DNA of 64,000 nucleotides from Martinezella rhizogenes (lineage in GTDB: Bacteria; Pseudomonadota; Alphaproteobacteria; Rhizobiales; Rhizobiaceae): positions 223,776 through 287,775 of the forward strand of contig NZ_SGNY01000008.1 of the NCBI RefSeq assembly GCF_007002745.1. Direction: 5' to 3'. The position numbers and the translations under genes were made by a program. Positions 33,842-44,229 of this stretch are shown here, in pieces; the first letter of the stretch is position 1; the number at the start of each line of letters is the position of its first letter. The notes under the pieces were generated by a model. The model saw only the letters and a list, made by a program, of their open reading frames with translations. It was not told the DNA's origin and did no database searches.

Positions 33842-34344
33842 TCGCCCAATCACTTGCCGCAAAATTGCTCCCCGCTTTTCCCCGTTGCCCCGTTCGGCCG
33901 CATCATTGTTCCCGCAACCGGTAAGGAAGGGTGATACGCGCGGCGCCCTTCGCGAACCGGAGGCCGGCATCGACAAGCATGGTTCTGGCAGACCATGTTT
34001 CGGAAAGGCGCCCCGCAATGCCAGAAGCGGGGAGGGACCGATCCGATAGGTGCCGTGACAATACCCTGACCAAAGCGGGCCGGTATCACGGTTTAAAAGA
34101 TACGGTCCGGCAAATGCACGACTTTCACCACCACACTTCCATTCCATCCGCATTTGCCGGACCGATGGCCCGCCCCGCTGCCTTGCCGCCGCGGTGAATT
34201 TCCGTGCACAAAGCGCTTTGGACTTGTTAACCTCCCATTCTGAAACGTTGTAGATTTCAACGGCTCCGGCTGTACCTGCTGGCCGACATGGTCTAAACCG
34301 CTGTTCATCTTTTCACGCTCGATGGATATGAGAAGGCCTCTCCG
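33842..34344. other. Long intergenic region with several hairpins before the beta-glucosidase gene
   Basis: About 500 bp without a supported gene. It contains hairpins CATGGT...ACCATG (33979-33998) and CCCCGC...GCGGGG (34014-34036) in a GC-rich block, then an AT-richer stretch with the palindrome at 34209-34220 that should hold the abg promoter. No known riboswitch is recognised. Confidence 0.4.
34209..34220. promoter_or_regulatory. LacI-type operator-like palindrome upstream of abg
   Basis: CAAAGCGCTTTG, a perfect 12-bp palindrome with the central CG typical of LacI/GalR-family operators, 125 bp before the beta-glucosidase start. No LacI gene is adjacent, so the regulator would be encoded elsewhere. 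Confidence 0.5.
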
Positions 34345-35724
34345 ATGACCGATCCCAAAGCGCTTGCAGCCCGTTTTCCCGGCGATTTCCTGTTCGGCGT
34401 CGCAACCGCCTCGTTCCAGATCGAAGGTGCCACCAAGGCCGATGGCCGCAAACCCTCCATCTGGGATGCCTTCTGCAACATGCCGGGCCATGTTTTCGGG
34501 CGGCACAATGGCGATATCGCCTGCGACCATTATAATCGCTGGGAAGAAGACCTCGATCTCATCAAGGAGATGGGCGTCGAGGCCTATCGTTTCTCCATCG
34601 CCTGGCCGCGCATCATTCCTGACGGTTTCGGGCCGATCAACGAGAAGGGGCTCGATTTTTACGACCGGCTCGTTGATGGCTGCAAGGCGCGCGGCATCAA
34701 GACCTATGCGACGCTTTACCATTGGGACCTGCCGCTGACGCTGATGGGCGACGGCGGCTGGGCCTCGCGCTCCACCGCCCATGCCTTCCAGCGTTACGCC
34801 AAGACCGTCATGGCCCGCCTCGGCGACCGACTGGATGCGGTGGCGACCTTCAACGAGCCGTGGTGCGCGGTGTGGCTCAGCCATCTCTACGGTATTCACG
34901 CGCCGGGCGAGCGCAATATGGAGGCGGCCCTTGCCGCCATGCACCACATTAATCTTGCCCATGGTTTTGGCGTCGAGGCATCGCGCCATGTCGCGCCGAA
35001 GGTGCCAGTGGGACTGGTGCTGAACGCCCATTCCGTCATTCCCGCTTCCGACAGCGAAGCTGATCTGCAAGCGGCCGAACGGGCCTTCCAGTTCCACAAT
35101 GGCGCGTTTTTCGATCCGGTCTTCAAGGGTGAATATCCGGCGCAGATGATGGAAGCGCTGGGCAGCCGCATGCCCGTCGTGGAGGCGGAAGACCTCGCCA
35201 TCATCAGCCAGAAGCTCGACTGGTGGGGCCTGAATTATTACACACCGATGCGGGTTGCCGACGATGCGACGCCGGGTGCGGAGTTCCCCGCCACCAAACC
35301 GGCTCCCGCCGTCAGCGATGTGAAGACCGATATCGGCTGGGAGGTTTATGCGCCGGCGCTGCAGTCGCTGGTCGAGACGCTCTACAAGCGTTACGACCTG
35401 CCGGAATGCTACATCACCGAAAACGGCGCCTGCTATAATATGGGCATCGAAAACGGTGAGGTGGATGACCAGCCGCGGCTCGATTATTATGCCGAACACC
35501 TCGGCATCGTCGCCGATCTCATCCGCGATGGTTACCCGATGCGCGGTTATTTCGCCTGGAGCCTGATGGATAATTTCGAATGGGCCGAAGGCTATCGCAT
35601 GCGCTTCGGCCTCGTGCATGTGGATTATGACACGCAGGTACGCACGCTGAAGAACAGCGGCAAATGGTACAGCGCGCTGGCTTCGGGGTTTCCGAAGGGC
35701 AACCATGGTGTGGTGAAGGGGTAA
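34345..35724 (+). CDS. abg: Beta-glucosidase, GH1 (Abg)
   Basis: 459 residues, the same length as the Agrobacterium Abg enzyme, which it matches closely as far as I remember the sequence. A retaining glycosidase of family GH1 that hydrolyses cellobiose and aryl beta-glucosides. The acid/base Glu is in TFNEPWCAV (Glu171 here, Glu170 in Abg numbering) and the nucleophile in YITENGACYN (Glu359 here, Glu358 in Abg). QIEGA and the WSLMDNFEWAEGY aglycone/glycone segment are also present. No signal peptide, so cytoplasmic. It stands alone, preceded by a LacI-like palindrome and followed by a palindromic repeat. Confidence 0.97.
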   Translation: MTDPKALAARFPGDFLFGVATASFQIEGATKADGRKPSIWDAFCNMPGHVFGRHNGDIACDHYNRWEEDLDLIKEMGVEAYRFSIAWPRIIPDGFGPINEKGLDFYDRLVDGCKARGIKTYATLYHWDLPLTLMGDGGWASRSTAHAFQRYAKTVMARLGDRLDAVATFNEPWCAVWLSHLYGIHAPGERNMEAALAAMHHINLAHGFGVEASRHVAPKVPVGLVLNAHSVIPASDSEADLQAAERAFQFHNGAFFDPVFKGEYPAQMMEALGSRMPVVEAEDLAIISQKLDWWGLNYYTPMRVADDATPGAEFPATKPAPAVSDVKTDIGWEVYAPALQSLVETLYKRYDLPECYITENGACYNMGIENGEVDDQPRLDYYAEHLGIVADLIRDGYPMRGYFAWSLMDNFEWAEGYRMRFGLVHVDYDTQVRTLKNSGKWYSALASGFPKGNHGVVKG

Positions 35725-35768
35725 GCCCACCCATGGCGTGATTGCGTCAAAGCACCGACCTCTCGTTC

Positions 35769-35844
35769 GTCATCCTCGGGCTTGACCCGAGGATCCACGC
35801 TCGGGTCGTCTTGATGGATCCCCGGGGTCAAGCCCGAGGATGAC
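35769..35844. repeat. Palindromic intergenic repeat after abg
   Basis: Arms 35769-35797 and 35815-35844 are inverted copies with one or two changes, loop 17 bp. The left arm is the same sequence as the arm at 28026-28055. Confidence 0.85.
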
Positions 35845-35904
35845 GGAGAGCAACTTCGAAAGTTCCGTCCCCTTATTATCAGTTTCCCAAACTTTTTTAT
35901 CGGT

Positions 35905-36020
35905 TACCTGGCGGTGCCTGCTTGTGCCCGCCAGCCCGTCGCCTATGTCAGACAGGCTACGAAGCGTAGCGCCCGTTCTGTCACCCAAGGGGTAGGGCGG
36001 GCTGGTCCTCCCAAGGGAAA
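35905..36020 (+). other. Structured leader before the nitroreductase gene
   Basis: The 120 bp before the nitroreductase can fold into CTGGCGG (35908-35914) with CCGCCAG (35928-35934), and GACAGGCTACG (35951-35961) with CGTAGC (35965-35970) plus CTGTC (35978-35982). A G-rich tail (GGGGTAGGGCGGGCTGG) follows, then the ribosome site. It does not fit any riboswitch class I can recall. It may be an RNA control element or only secondary structure in GC-rich DNA. Confidence 0.35.
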
Positions 36021-36026
36021 ACGAAC

Positions 36027-36656
36027 ATGCTTATCGAAAAACTCAACTGGCGTTATGCCACCAAGAAAATGGACCCTTCCAAGCCGGTGTCCGAAGACAA
36101 GGTCGAGCGCATCGTCGAGGCGGCGCGGCTCGCGCCCACCTCCAGCGGTCTTCAGCCTTTCGAGGTGATCGTTGTCACCGATCCTGACGTGCGCGCCAAG
36201 ATCCGCGAGATCGCCTGGAACCAGGCGCAGGTCACCGATGGCTCGCATCTGCTGGTATTTGCGGCGTGGGACAACTACACCGAAGAGCGGATCAACCATA
36301 TGTTCGATCTGGTCAATGAAGAACGCGGCATCAAGAATGAAGGCTGGGAAGCCTATCGTCAGATGCTGCTCACCTCCTATCCGCAGCGCGACCAGCAGGT
36401 GAATTTCGAACATGCCGCCCGTCAGGCCTATATCGGTTTCGGCATGGCGGTGGCGCAGGCCGCTTTCGAGGGCGTTGATTCCACCCCGATGGAAGGTTTT
36501 GATCCGGCCAAGCTCGATGAAATTTTGGGCCTTCGTGAAAAGGGTCTGCGCTCCGTTACCATCCTGCCGCTGGGTTATCGCCAGCCCGATGGCGACTGGC
36601 TGGTGAACCTGAAAAAGGTGCGCCGCCCGCTCGAGGAATTCACCAGCCGCGTGTGA
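36027..36656 (+). CDS. Nitroreductase-family FMN oxidoreductase
   Basis: 209 residues, NfsB-like fold. FMN phosphate-binding Arg-rich start LNWRYATKKMDPSK, AARLAPTSSGLQPFEVIVV near 32-50, and the C-terminal LPLGYRQPDGDWL followed by KKVRRPLEEF. Reduces nitroaromatics, quinones or enals with NAD(P)H; the real substrate is unknown. The ATG has AAGGGAA 9 nt upstream. Single gene with its own terminator. Confidence 0.9.
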   Translation: MLIEKLNWRYATKKMDPSKPVSEDKVERIVEAARLAPTSSGLQPFEVIVVTDPDVRAKIREIAWNQAQVTDGSHLLVFAAWDNYTEERINHMFDLVNEERGIKNEGWEAYRQMLLTSYPQRDQQVNFEHAARQAYIGFGMAVAQAAFEGVDSTPMEGFDPAKLDEILGLREKGLRSVTILPLGYRQPDGDWLVNLKKVRRPLEEFTSRV

Positions 36657-36681
36657 TTTTCATATCGTCGCGAAATCTTGA

Positions 36682-36726
36682 CTACCGCAGGGTCGCCAAG
36701 GCGGCTTTGCGGTAGATTTTTTCTCT
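36682..36726 (+). terminator. Terminator after the nitroreductase gene
   Basis: CTACCGCA (36682-36689) with TGCGGTAG (36708-36715), an inner GTCGCC...GGCGGC stem, and a T-rich tail ATTTTTTCTC from 36716. Confidence 0.85.
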
Positions 36727-36837
36727 CTTTTCAGATAATTGAAAAAACATCCCTGTTAAAAGGTGGCGCCTGCGGGCAAGTATGCGCCATCGAATTGCCG
36801 ATCCCCGGCATTTCTGAGTGAAAGCCTGACGAAATGA

Positions 36838-38725
<1,888 letters not shown>

Positions 38726-38758
38726 CTGCGTTTATAATAACAACCCAAGGAGACACCC

Positions 38759-39538
38759 ATGAAAAAACTCATCCTCGCGGCTTCGCTCGCCGCTCTCTTC
38801 ACCGCCGGTCAGGCGCTGGCCGAGACCATCAAGATCGGCGTTACCCCCGCCGAGCACGCGCAGATCATGGAGCAGGTGAAGAAGATTGCGGCCGCCAAGG
38901 GCCTCGATATCGATATCATCGAATTCTCCGATTATGTCGTGCCGAACCAGGCGCTGAACGATGGCGAGCTGCAGGCCAATTCCTTCCAGCACCAGCCTTA
39001 CCTCGACAACCAGATCGCTGACCGCAAGTTCGATCTCGTCAGCGTCGGCACCACCATCACCACCCCGATGGGCGTTTATTCCAAGAAGGTGAAGAACCTT
39101 GACGAGCTGAAGGACGGCGCGACCATCGGCATTCCGAACGACCCGACCAATGGCGGCCGTGCGCTTCTGGTTCTCGCTTCCAAGGGCGTTCTCAAGGTCA
39201 AGGAAGAAGCCGGCCTGAAGGTAACGCCTGCCGACATCACCGAAAACCCGAAGAACATCCAGATCGTCGAACTTGATGCTGCCCAGCTGCCCCGTTCGCT
39301 TGACGACACCGACGCTTCGGTCATCAACACCAACTATGCCACGGCAGCGGGCCTGAACCCGAAGAAGGACGCCATCGCGATCGAAAGCGAAAAGTCCCCT
39401 TACGCCAACATCATCGCCGTCCGTGCGCAGGACAAGGACAAGCCCTGGGTGAAGACGCTGGTGGAATCCTACCACAGCCCGGAAGTGAAGGCCTTCATTC
39501 TGGAAAAGTATAACGGCACGGTCATCCCGTCCTGGTAA
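38759..39538 (+). CDS. metQ: Methionine-binding protein
   Basis: 259 residues, NlpA/MetQ family. Signal peptide MKKLILAASLAALFTAGQAL-A without a lipobox Cys, so it is probably a free periplasmic protein rather than the lipoprotein form. Family motifs IKIGVTPAEHAQIMEQV, NDGELQANSFQHQPYLD and VINTNYATAAGL. AAGGAG 8 nt before the ATG. Third gene of metNIQ, followed by a strong terminator. Confidence 0.95.
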   Translation: MKKLILAASLAALFTAGQALAETIKIGVTPAEHAQIMEQVKKIAAAKGLDIDIIEFSDYVVPNQALNDGELQANSFQHQPYLDNQIADRKFDLVSVGTTITTPMGVYSKKVKNLDELKDGATIGIPNDPTNGGRALLVLASKGVLKVKEEAGLKVTPADITENPKNIQIVELDAAQLPRSLDDTDASVINTNYATAAGLNPKKDAIAIESEKSPYANIIAVRAQDKDKPWVKTLVESYHSPEVKAFILEKYNGTVIPSW

Positions 39539-39566
39539 TCCCTGTTCGCCCTGGCGGACGTTTCGG

Positions 39567-39594
39567 CCTCTCCCGTTCGCGGGGGAGGTTTTTT
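39567..39594 (+). terminator. Terminator of metNIQ
   Basis: CCTCTCCCG (39567-39575), TTCG loop, CGGGGGAGG (39580-39588) with one G-T pair, then T6. Confidence 0.9.
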
Positions 39595-39775
39595 CTTTGT
39601 GGCGCGCGTTTAAATCCATTTTTTATGAAAAACCCCCGGCATTTCATGGAAGGATTTTTCAGGTTCGCAGCCAGACTGTCGTTTTATACCCGTATCTTTT
39701 TGGGGCGTCGTCACAATGCCGTTTAACGGCTTTTGAATGTTTCCTTCGCAAGATGATGCTTTCGAAGGGGAATTT

Positions 39776-41980
39776 ATGCGGATTGCGCCGCGAAACATTG
39801 GGGAATATTTGCCGGTCGGGCGCAGAACCGCCGTCGGCATCGTATTGTCCACTTTTGCGCTGGTGCTTCTCATCGTCACCGCGCTGGTGCTGTCCGCCCT
39901 CAGCCAGGTCCGGGAAAAGGCGAACCTGCTTGACAATGCCCGCTCCCGCGAGACCACGGCGGGTGCTCTGGTCACCTTCCGCGAGCAGCTTGGCGCCACG
40001 CTTAACGACTACGCCGCCTGGGACGATGCCGCCGAATATGTCTATGCGCCAGACAGGTTCGACTGGATAGCCAGCAATTACGGCGACATGACGGTCAACA
40101 ACGATCTCTTCGATACCGCTGTCGTTCTCGACGAGGCTGGTGGGGTTCGCATGGCCTACCAGAACGGCAAGCCCGTCACATGGGCGCCTGACGCCTATTT
40201 CGCTGCAGGTCTGGAGGAGATGATCGAACGCGTGCAGGCCATGCGTCCGGGCATCACTTCCCAGGTCACCGGTTTTGTCAAAACCGACGATGGCGTTGCT
40301 GCCACGGGCGTTGCGCTGGTGCGGCTGAAGTCTGGTGCTCTGCCGCCCGTTGGTGCGGAGCGGCGTTATCTGATTTTCGCCCGCCATCTCAAACAGGCGA
40401 TGGTGGACAAGCTTGCCCGCAACTACGTCATCGATGGTTTGGAACTGCAATATGGCGACGCGCCTTCGGCCAACCATGTGGATATCGTCAATCCGCTCGG
40501 CGATGTGCTGGCGCGGCTCGTCTGGCGTTCGCATTTGCCGGGCGATGTCAGTTTCCACGAGGCGCGGCCGGTGGTCTTCACCGCGCTCGGTATTGCCGGC
40601 ACGTTCTTTCTGGTACTGCTCATCATCGGCTCGGCCACGCTTGACCGGCTGAAGGCGGATGAGGCGGCAGCAAGGGAAGAGGCGCTGCGCGACCGCCTGA
40701 GCGGGCTCAGCAACCGCGCCGGTCTGTTTGCCAAGCTGAACCGCATGGTGGGCAAGGCCCGTCACGACAGAACCGATATCAAGCTGCTCTACCTCGATCT
40801 CGACGGTTTCAAGGAAATCAACGATTCCTACGGCCATGCCGCCGGTGACCGGCTGATCAAGGGCGTGGCGGCAGCACTTCGGGTGCTGGTGCCGGAAGGC
40901 GCGGTGCTGGCGCGGCTCGGCGGCGATGAATTCGCCATCGCCATTCAGGGCAACGATGTCTGGTCGGAAGGCCGCAAGCTGTGTCTGGCGCTGCTCGAAC
41001 TTTTCACCGAACCCTTCAGCATCGGTGAAAGGGTGGCGAGCATCGGCTGCAGTATAGGCACCTCGGTTTCCCGTGCCGGTGATATCAATGGCGAGGAACT
41101 GCTGCGCCGGGCCGATATGGCCATGTATCAGGCCAAGGAGAACGGGCGCGGGCGTTACGTTTCCTATGAGCTGAAGATGGATGCGCTGCGTGAGGAAAAG
41201 CTGCAGCTCGAGGCTGATCTTCGCTGCGCCATCCTCAACGACGAGATTACCGTGGTCTATCAGCCGGTCGTCAACGCTGCGACGCGCTGCATTACCGGGG
41301 TGGAAGCGCTGGCGCGCTGGCAAAGGCCGGGGCATGGCTTCGTGCCACCGGATATCTTCATCGCGGCTGCCGAAACCAGTGGCCTCATCGACCGGCTTGG
41401 CCTTATGGTTCTGCACAAGGCCTGCGAGACGGCGCGGCAATGGCCGTCCATCAAGCTATCCGTCAACATTTCACCCGTGCAGTTCCGAAATCCCGCCTTT
41501 TCCGGTCATGTGGCGGATATTCTCGCGGCGACGCAGACGCCATCCGAACGGTTGCGGCTGGAAATGACGGAAGGCTATTTCATCCAGCATCCGGAGCGGG
41601 CTGGTGCTGCGATCGACAAGCTGAAACAGCTTGGCCTGCATATTGCGCTTGATGATTTCGGTGCCGGATTTGCAAGCGTCGGATATCTGCGCCGCTTCGG
41701 TTTCGACCGGATGAAGATCGACCGGTCACTGGTCGTGGCGCTGGAACATGGCGGGCGCTCTCTGGAAATGCTGCAGGCCACCGTGGCGCTGGCGAAATCG
41801 CTCGATATTCCGGTGACGGCGGAAGGCATCGAGACCGAAGAACAGGCCGCCATCCTGCATCTGTGCGGCTGCGACGAGTTGCAGGGTTACCTGTTTTCGA
41901 AACCGGTGGCCGCCGAAGACATCACCATCATGGTGGAAGCGCAGAACGCGCCGCTCTTTGCACTTCGGGCAGGGGCGTAA
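39776..41980 (+). CDS. CHASE4-GGDEF-EAL membrane c-di-GMP enzyme
   Basis: 734 residues from ATG 39776 (AAGGGG 5 nt upstream). One membrane helix at 19-43, a periplasmic CHASE4-type sensor (about 50-260, with the typical LNDYAAWDDAAEYV), a second helix at 268-287, then GGDEF with intact LGGDEF (381-386) and EAL with GVEALAR (508-514), VNISPVQF, EMTEG, DDFGAGF and EGIETEEQ. Both domains keep their catalytic residues, so it may be bifunctional. Monocistronic. Confidence 0.92.
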   Translation: MRIAPRNIGEYLPVGRRTAVGIVLSTFALVLLIVTALVLSALSQVREKANLLDNARSRETTAGALVTFREQLGATLNDYAAWDDAAEYVYAPDRFDWIASNYGDMTVNNDLFDTAVVLDEAGGVRMAYQNGKPVTWAPDAYFAAGLEEMIERVQAMRPGITSQVTGFVKTDDGVAATGVALVRLKSGALPPVGAERRYLIFARHLKQAMVDKLARNYVIDGLELQYGDAPSANHVDIVNPLGDVLARLVWRSHLPGDVSFHEARPVVFTALGIAGTFFLVLLIIGSATLDRLKADEAAAREEALRDRLSGLSNRAGLFAKLNRMVGKARHDRTDIKLLYLDLDGFKEINDSYGHAAGDRLIKGVAAALRVLVPEGAVLARLGGDEFAIAIQGNDVWSEGRKLCLALLELFTEPFSIGERVASIGCSIGTSVSRAGDINGEELLRRADMAMYQAKENGRGRYVSYELKMDALREEKLQLEADLRCAILNDEITVVYQPVVNAATRCITGVEALARWQRPGHGFVPPDIFIAAAETSGLIDRLGLMVLHKACETARQWPSIKLSVNISPVQFRNPAFSGHVADILAATQTPSERLRLEMTEGYFIQHPERAGAAIDKLKQLGLHIALDDFGAGFASVGYLRRFGFDRMKIDRSLVVALEHGGRSLEMLQATVALAKSLDIPVTAEGIETEEQAAILHLCGCDELQGYLFSKPVAAEDITIMVEAQNAPLFALRAGA

Positions 41981-41986
41981 ACGACA

Positions 41987-42235
41987 TCAATTGATGCGTG
42001 TTGACTGTTGCGGCAGCCGTTGTGTCACGGGGCAACCGTCCTGAACCTTGGTCCAGGACGAGACGTTGAGCTTCATCTCGCAACGCGCCAGATAGGAGCC
42101 GCCATCCACCTTCAGGCAGGATGTCTGGCCGAGTTCGAACATGGTGCCGCGATTTCGGCATTTGCAATTGTGAGCATCCGCCAAGGTGGGTATGAGGGCC
42201 ATGATCAGCCCGGCTATGAGCACTCCAGAACGCAT
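41987..42235 (-). CDS. Small secreted cysteine-containing protein
   Basis: 82 residues from the ATG at 42233-42235, which has GGAG 8 nt upstream; an ATG seven codons earlier lacks a site. A clear signal peptide MRSGVLIAGLIMALIPTLADA precedes a mature part of about 60 residues with five Cys (CKC near its start, then TSC, RC and GC). The spacing suggests disulfides in the periplasm. No family recognised. It is convergent with the CHASE4 gene. Confidence 0.65.
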   Translation of the reverse strand: MRSGVLIAGLIMALIPTLADAHNCKCRNRGTMFELGQTSCLKVDGGSYLARCEMKLNVSSWTKVQDGCPVTQRLPQQSTRIN

Positions 42236-42351
42236 GGCTGAGGCTCCAAAGGACATGCCCCAGATTATACCTCTCCGAGAATATAGTCAAAATGGCCGTG
42301 CCTGCGGGTGGGCGCAGCTGATGGCCGTGGCCCGCTCCACCCCTCCCGATT

Positions 42352-43638
42352 TCAGCCGATCAAGATCGCCCTGATATCATTCACATTGGTCAGCGTCGGC
42401 CCCGTCACCACGAGATCACCGACCCCTTTGAAAGCGGTATAGCTGTCGTGGTTTACGAGCGACTGGCGCGGATCGACACCGGCAGCGCGCATGCGGGCAA
42501 GCGTATCCGGTGTCACCACCGCCCCTGCCGCATCCTCCACGCCGTCTATGCCGTCGCTGTCGCCGGCAATCGCCCAGATGCCGTCAGCACCCTTCAGCGT
42601 CAGTGCAAGGCTCAGCAGAAACTCCGTGTTGCGGCCGCCTTTGCCGGCCGGTCCCTTGCCGCCAACTCCCCTGTTCAGCGTGACCGTGGTTTCGCCGCCC
42701 GAAAGCAAAACGGCCGGGCCTTTGACCGGCAGGCCCTTGCGGCTGGCGGAGAGAGCAATGCCGGCCATGACCGCGCCGACATCCCTGGATTCACCTTCGA
42801 GGGAATCGCCGAGGATAAGCGGCGTAAGGCCAAGCTTCACCGCCTCATCCGCCGCCGCCTGCAGGGCAAGCGAGGGGGCCGCGATCATCCTGACATCCTC
42901 GTCGATATCGCCGGCCTTCGGTGTTTCTTCGCCCTTTTCCAGCACCCTGCGCACGGTTTCGGGAAGATCGAGCTCATAACGCGAGACGATTTCCCGCACG
43001 GTTTCAATATCGCTTGGATCGGCAACCGTCGGGCCGGAGGCGATTTCGGAGGGGTCGTCTCCGGGCACGTCGGAAATCAGCAGTGAAACAACCTTGGCCG
43101 GCTTGGCGGCCAGCGCCAGCCGTCCGCCCTTGATGCGGGAGAGGTGCTTGCGCACGGCGTTCATTTCCGAAATCGTCGCGCCGCTGGCCAAGAGGGCACG
43201 ATTGACGGCCATCTTGTCGGCAAGCGTCATGCCTTCGGCGGGGGCGACCATCAGCGCCGAACCGCCGCCGGAAATCAGCGCGATCACCATGTCCTCGGCG
43301 GTCAGGCCTTCAACGGCGGCGAGAATGCGTTTGGCCGCCTCAGCACTTTTGTCATCAGGTACGGGATGGGAAGCCTCGATAATCTCGATACGGGAGGTTG
43401 GGACGGCATGGCCATAACGGGTCACCACCACACCGGAGAGATCGACATCCGCCCAGGCCTTGTCGAGTGCTGCGGCCATGGCGGCCGAGGCCTTGCCCGC
43501 CCCCACCACCACGCAGCGGCCTTTGGGCGGGGAGGGAAGGTGGTGTTGCAGCACCTTCGCCGGATCGGCGCTTGCGACTGCCGCCATGAAAATCCGGTTG
43601 AGGGCGTCTTTGGCGCGGCTGTCATTCCATGCGGTCAT
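42352..43638 (-). CDS. Glycerate 2-kinase (TtuD/MOFRL family, DUF4147)
   Basis: 428 residues from the ATG at 43636-43638 (GGAG 9 nt upstream). Two-domain glycerate kinase type 2: N-terminal DUF4147 domain with GRCVVVGAGKASAAMAAAL, ISGGGSALMVAP and SDVPGDDPSEIASGPT, and the C-terminal MOFRL domain (GGETTVTLNRGVGGKGPAGK then EFLLSLAL, AGDSDGIDG). Homologues in Agrobacterium vitis were named hydroxypyruvate reductase TtuD in tartrate degradation, but the family is now known to phosphorylate glycerate at C2. Probably co-transcribed with the DUF1304 gene just upstream. Confidence 0.9.
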   Translation of the reverse strand: MTAWNDSRAKDALNRIFMAAVASADPAKVLQHHLPSPPKGRCVVVGAGKASAAMAAALDKAWADVDLSGVVVTRYGHAVPTSRIEIIEASHPVPDDKSAEAAKRILAAVEGLTAEDMVIALISGGGSALMVAPAEGMTLADKMAVNRALLASGATISEMNAVRKHLSRIKGGRLALAAKPAKVVSLLISDVPGDDPSEIASGPTVADPSDIETVREIVSRYELDLPETVRRVLEKGEETPKAGDIDEDVRMIAAPSLALQAAADEAVKLGLTPLILGDSLEGESRDVGAVMAGIALSASRKGLPVKGPAVLLSGGETTVTLNRGVGGKGPAGKGGRNTEFLLSLALTLKGADGIWAIAGDSDGIDGVEDAAGAVVTPDTLARMRAAGVDPRQSLVNHDSYTAFKGVGDLVVTGPTLTNVNDIRAILIG

Positions 43639-43642
43639 CGGT

Positions 43643-43999
43643 TCACACTCCAATCCAGAGCGCGCCAAGCGCCAAAAGGGCGGGCAGCGCCTGAATGAAC
43701 AGGATCTTCATGGTATTGGCGGTAACGGCACCGAAAATACCGGCCACCAGAACGCAGGTAAGGAAGAAGACCTTGAAGCTCAGCCCGGTATCGCCCTGCA
43801 TGAGCCCATAGATCAGCCCGGCTGCCAGAAACCCGTTATAAAGCCCCTGATTGGCGGCCAGCACCTTCGTCTGCCGGGCGAAATCCGCCGAGAGACCAAA
43901 GGCCTTGCGGCCGGCCGGCTTTTCCCACAGCAGCATTTCCAGAATGACGATGTAAATGTGGATGGCCGCAACCACGGCAATCAGAATGCTGGCGATCAT
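43643..43999 (-). CDS. DUF1304 small membrane protein
   Basis: 118 residues from the ATG at 43997-43999 (AGGAAA upstream); the longer open frame has no supporting site. Four membrane helices with the DUF1304 pattern: HIYIVILEMLLWEKPAGRKAFG then VLAANQGLYNGFLAAGL and a final hydrophobic hairpin. Function unknown. 4 bp upstream of the glycerate kinase start, same strand. Confidence 0.85.
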   Translation of the reverse strand: MIASILIAVVAAIHIYIVILEMLLWEKPAGRKAFGLSADFARQTKVLAANQGLYNGFLAAGLIYGLMQGDTGLSFKVFFLTCVLVAGIFGAVTANTMKILFIQALPALLALGALWIGV

Positions 44000-44176
44000 C
44001 GGCGGTTTCCTCCAAAACCCTGATGTCCGTGGTGCATCGGTTCTCTTGAGAAGAACGGCAGCGAACGGACAATTCCGTTTTAACGGCGGGACGAAGCGCT
44101 GCAAGGGCTTAATCCTCTCTTCCCGTGCAAACTGTTGATGAGCGACAGCCTGTTGCTTGACTCTTTGCTGAAATAG

Positions 44177-44191
44177 GAACAAAACAAGAAC
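44177..44191. promoter_or_regulatory. LexA SOS box of the imuA operon
   Basis: GAAC-AAAACAA-GAAC, the reverse complement of the alphaproteobacterial LexA site GTTC-N7-GTTC, perfect in both half-sites, 38 bp before imuA. DNA-damage control of this operon by LexA is well established in related bacteria. Confidence 0.85.
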
Positions 44192-44229
44192 AGCAAGATT
44201 GAAAATCCGGAATTGAAAACCGTCATGCC

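Noticed and set aside
33842..34200. Possible cobalamin or other known riboswitch before abg
   Set aside because: Hairpins are present but conserved riboswitch cores are not.
34093..35730. 545-codon minus-strand frame
   Set aside because: Antisense to the beta-glucosidase gene, whose catalytic motifs are intact.
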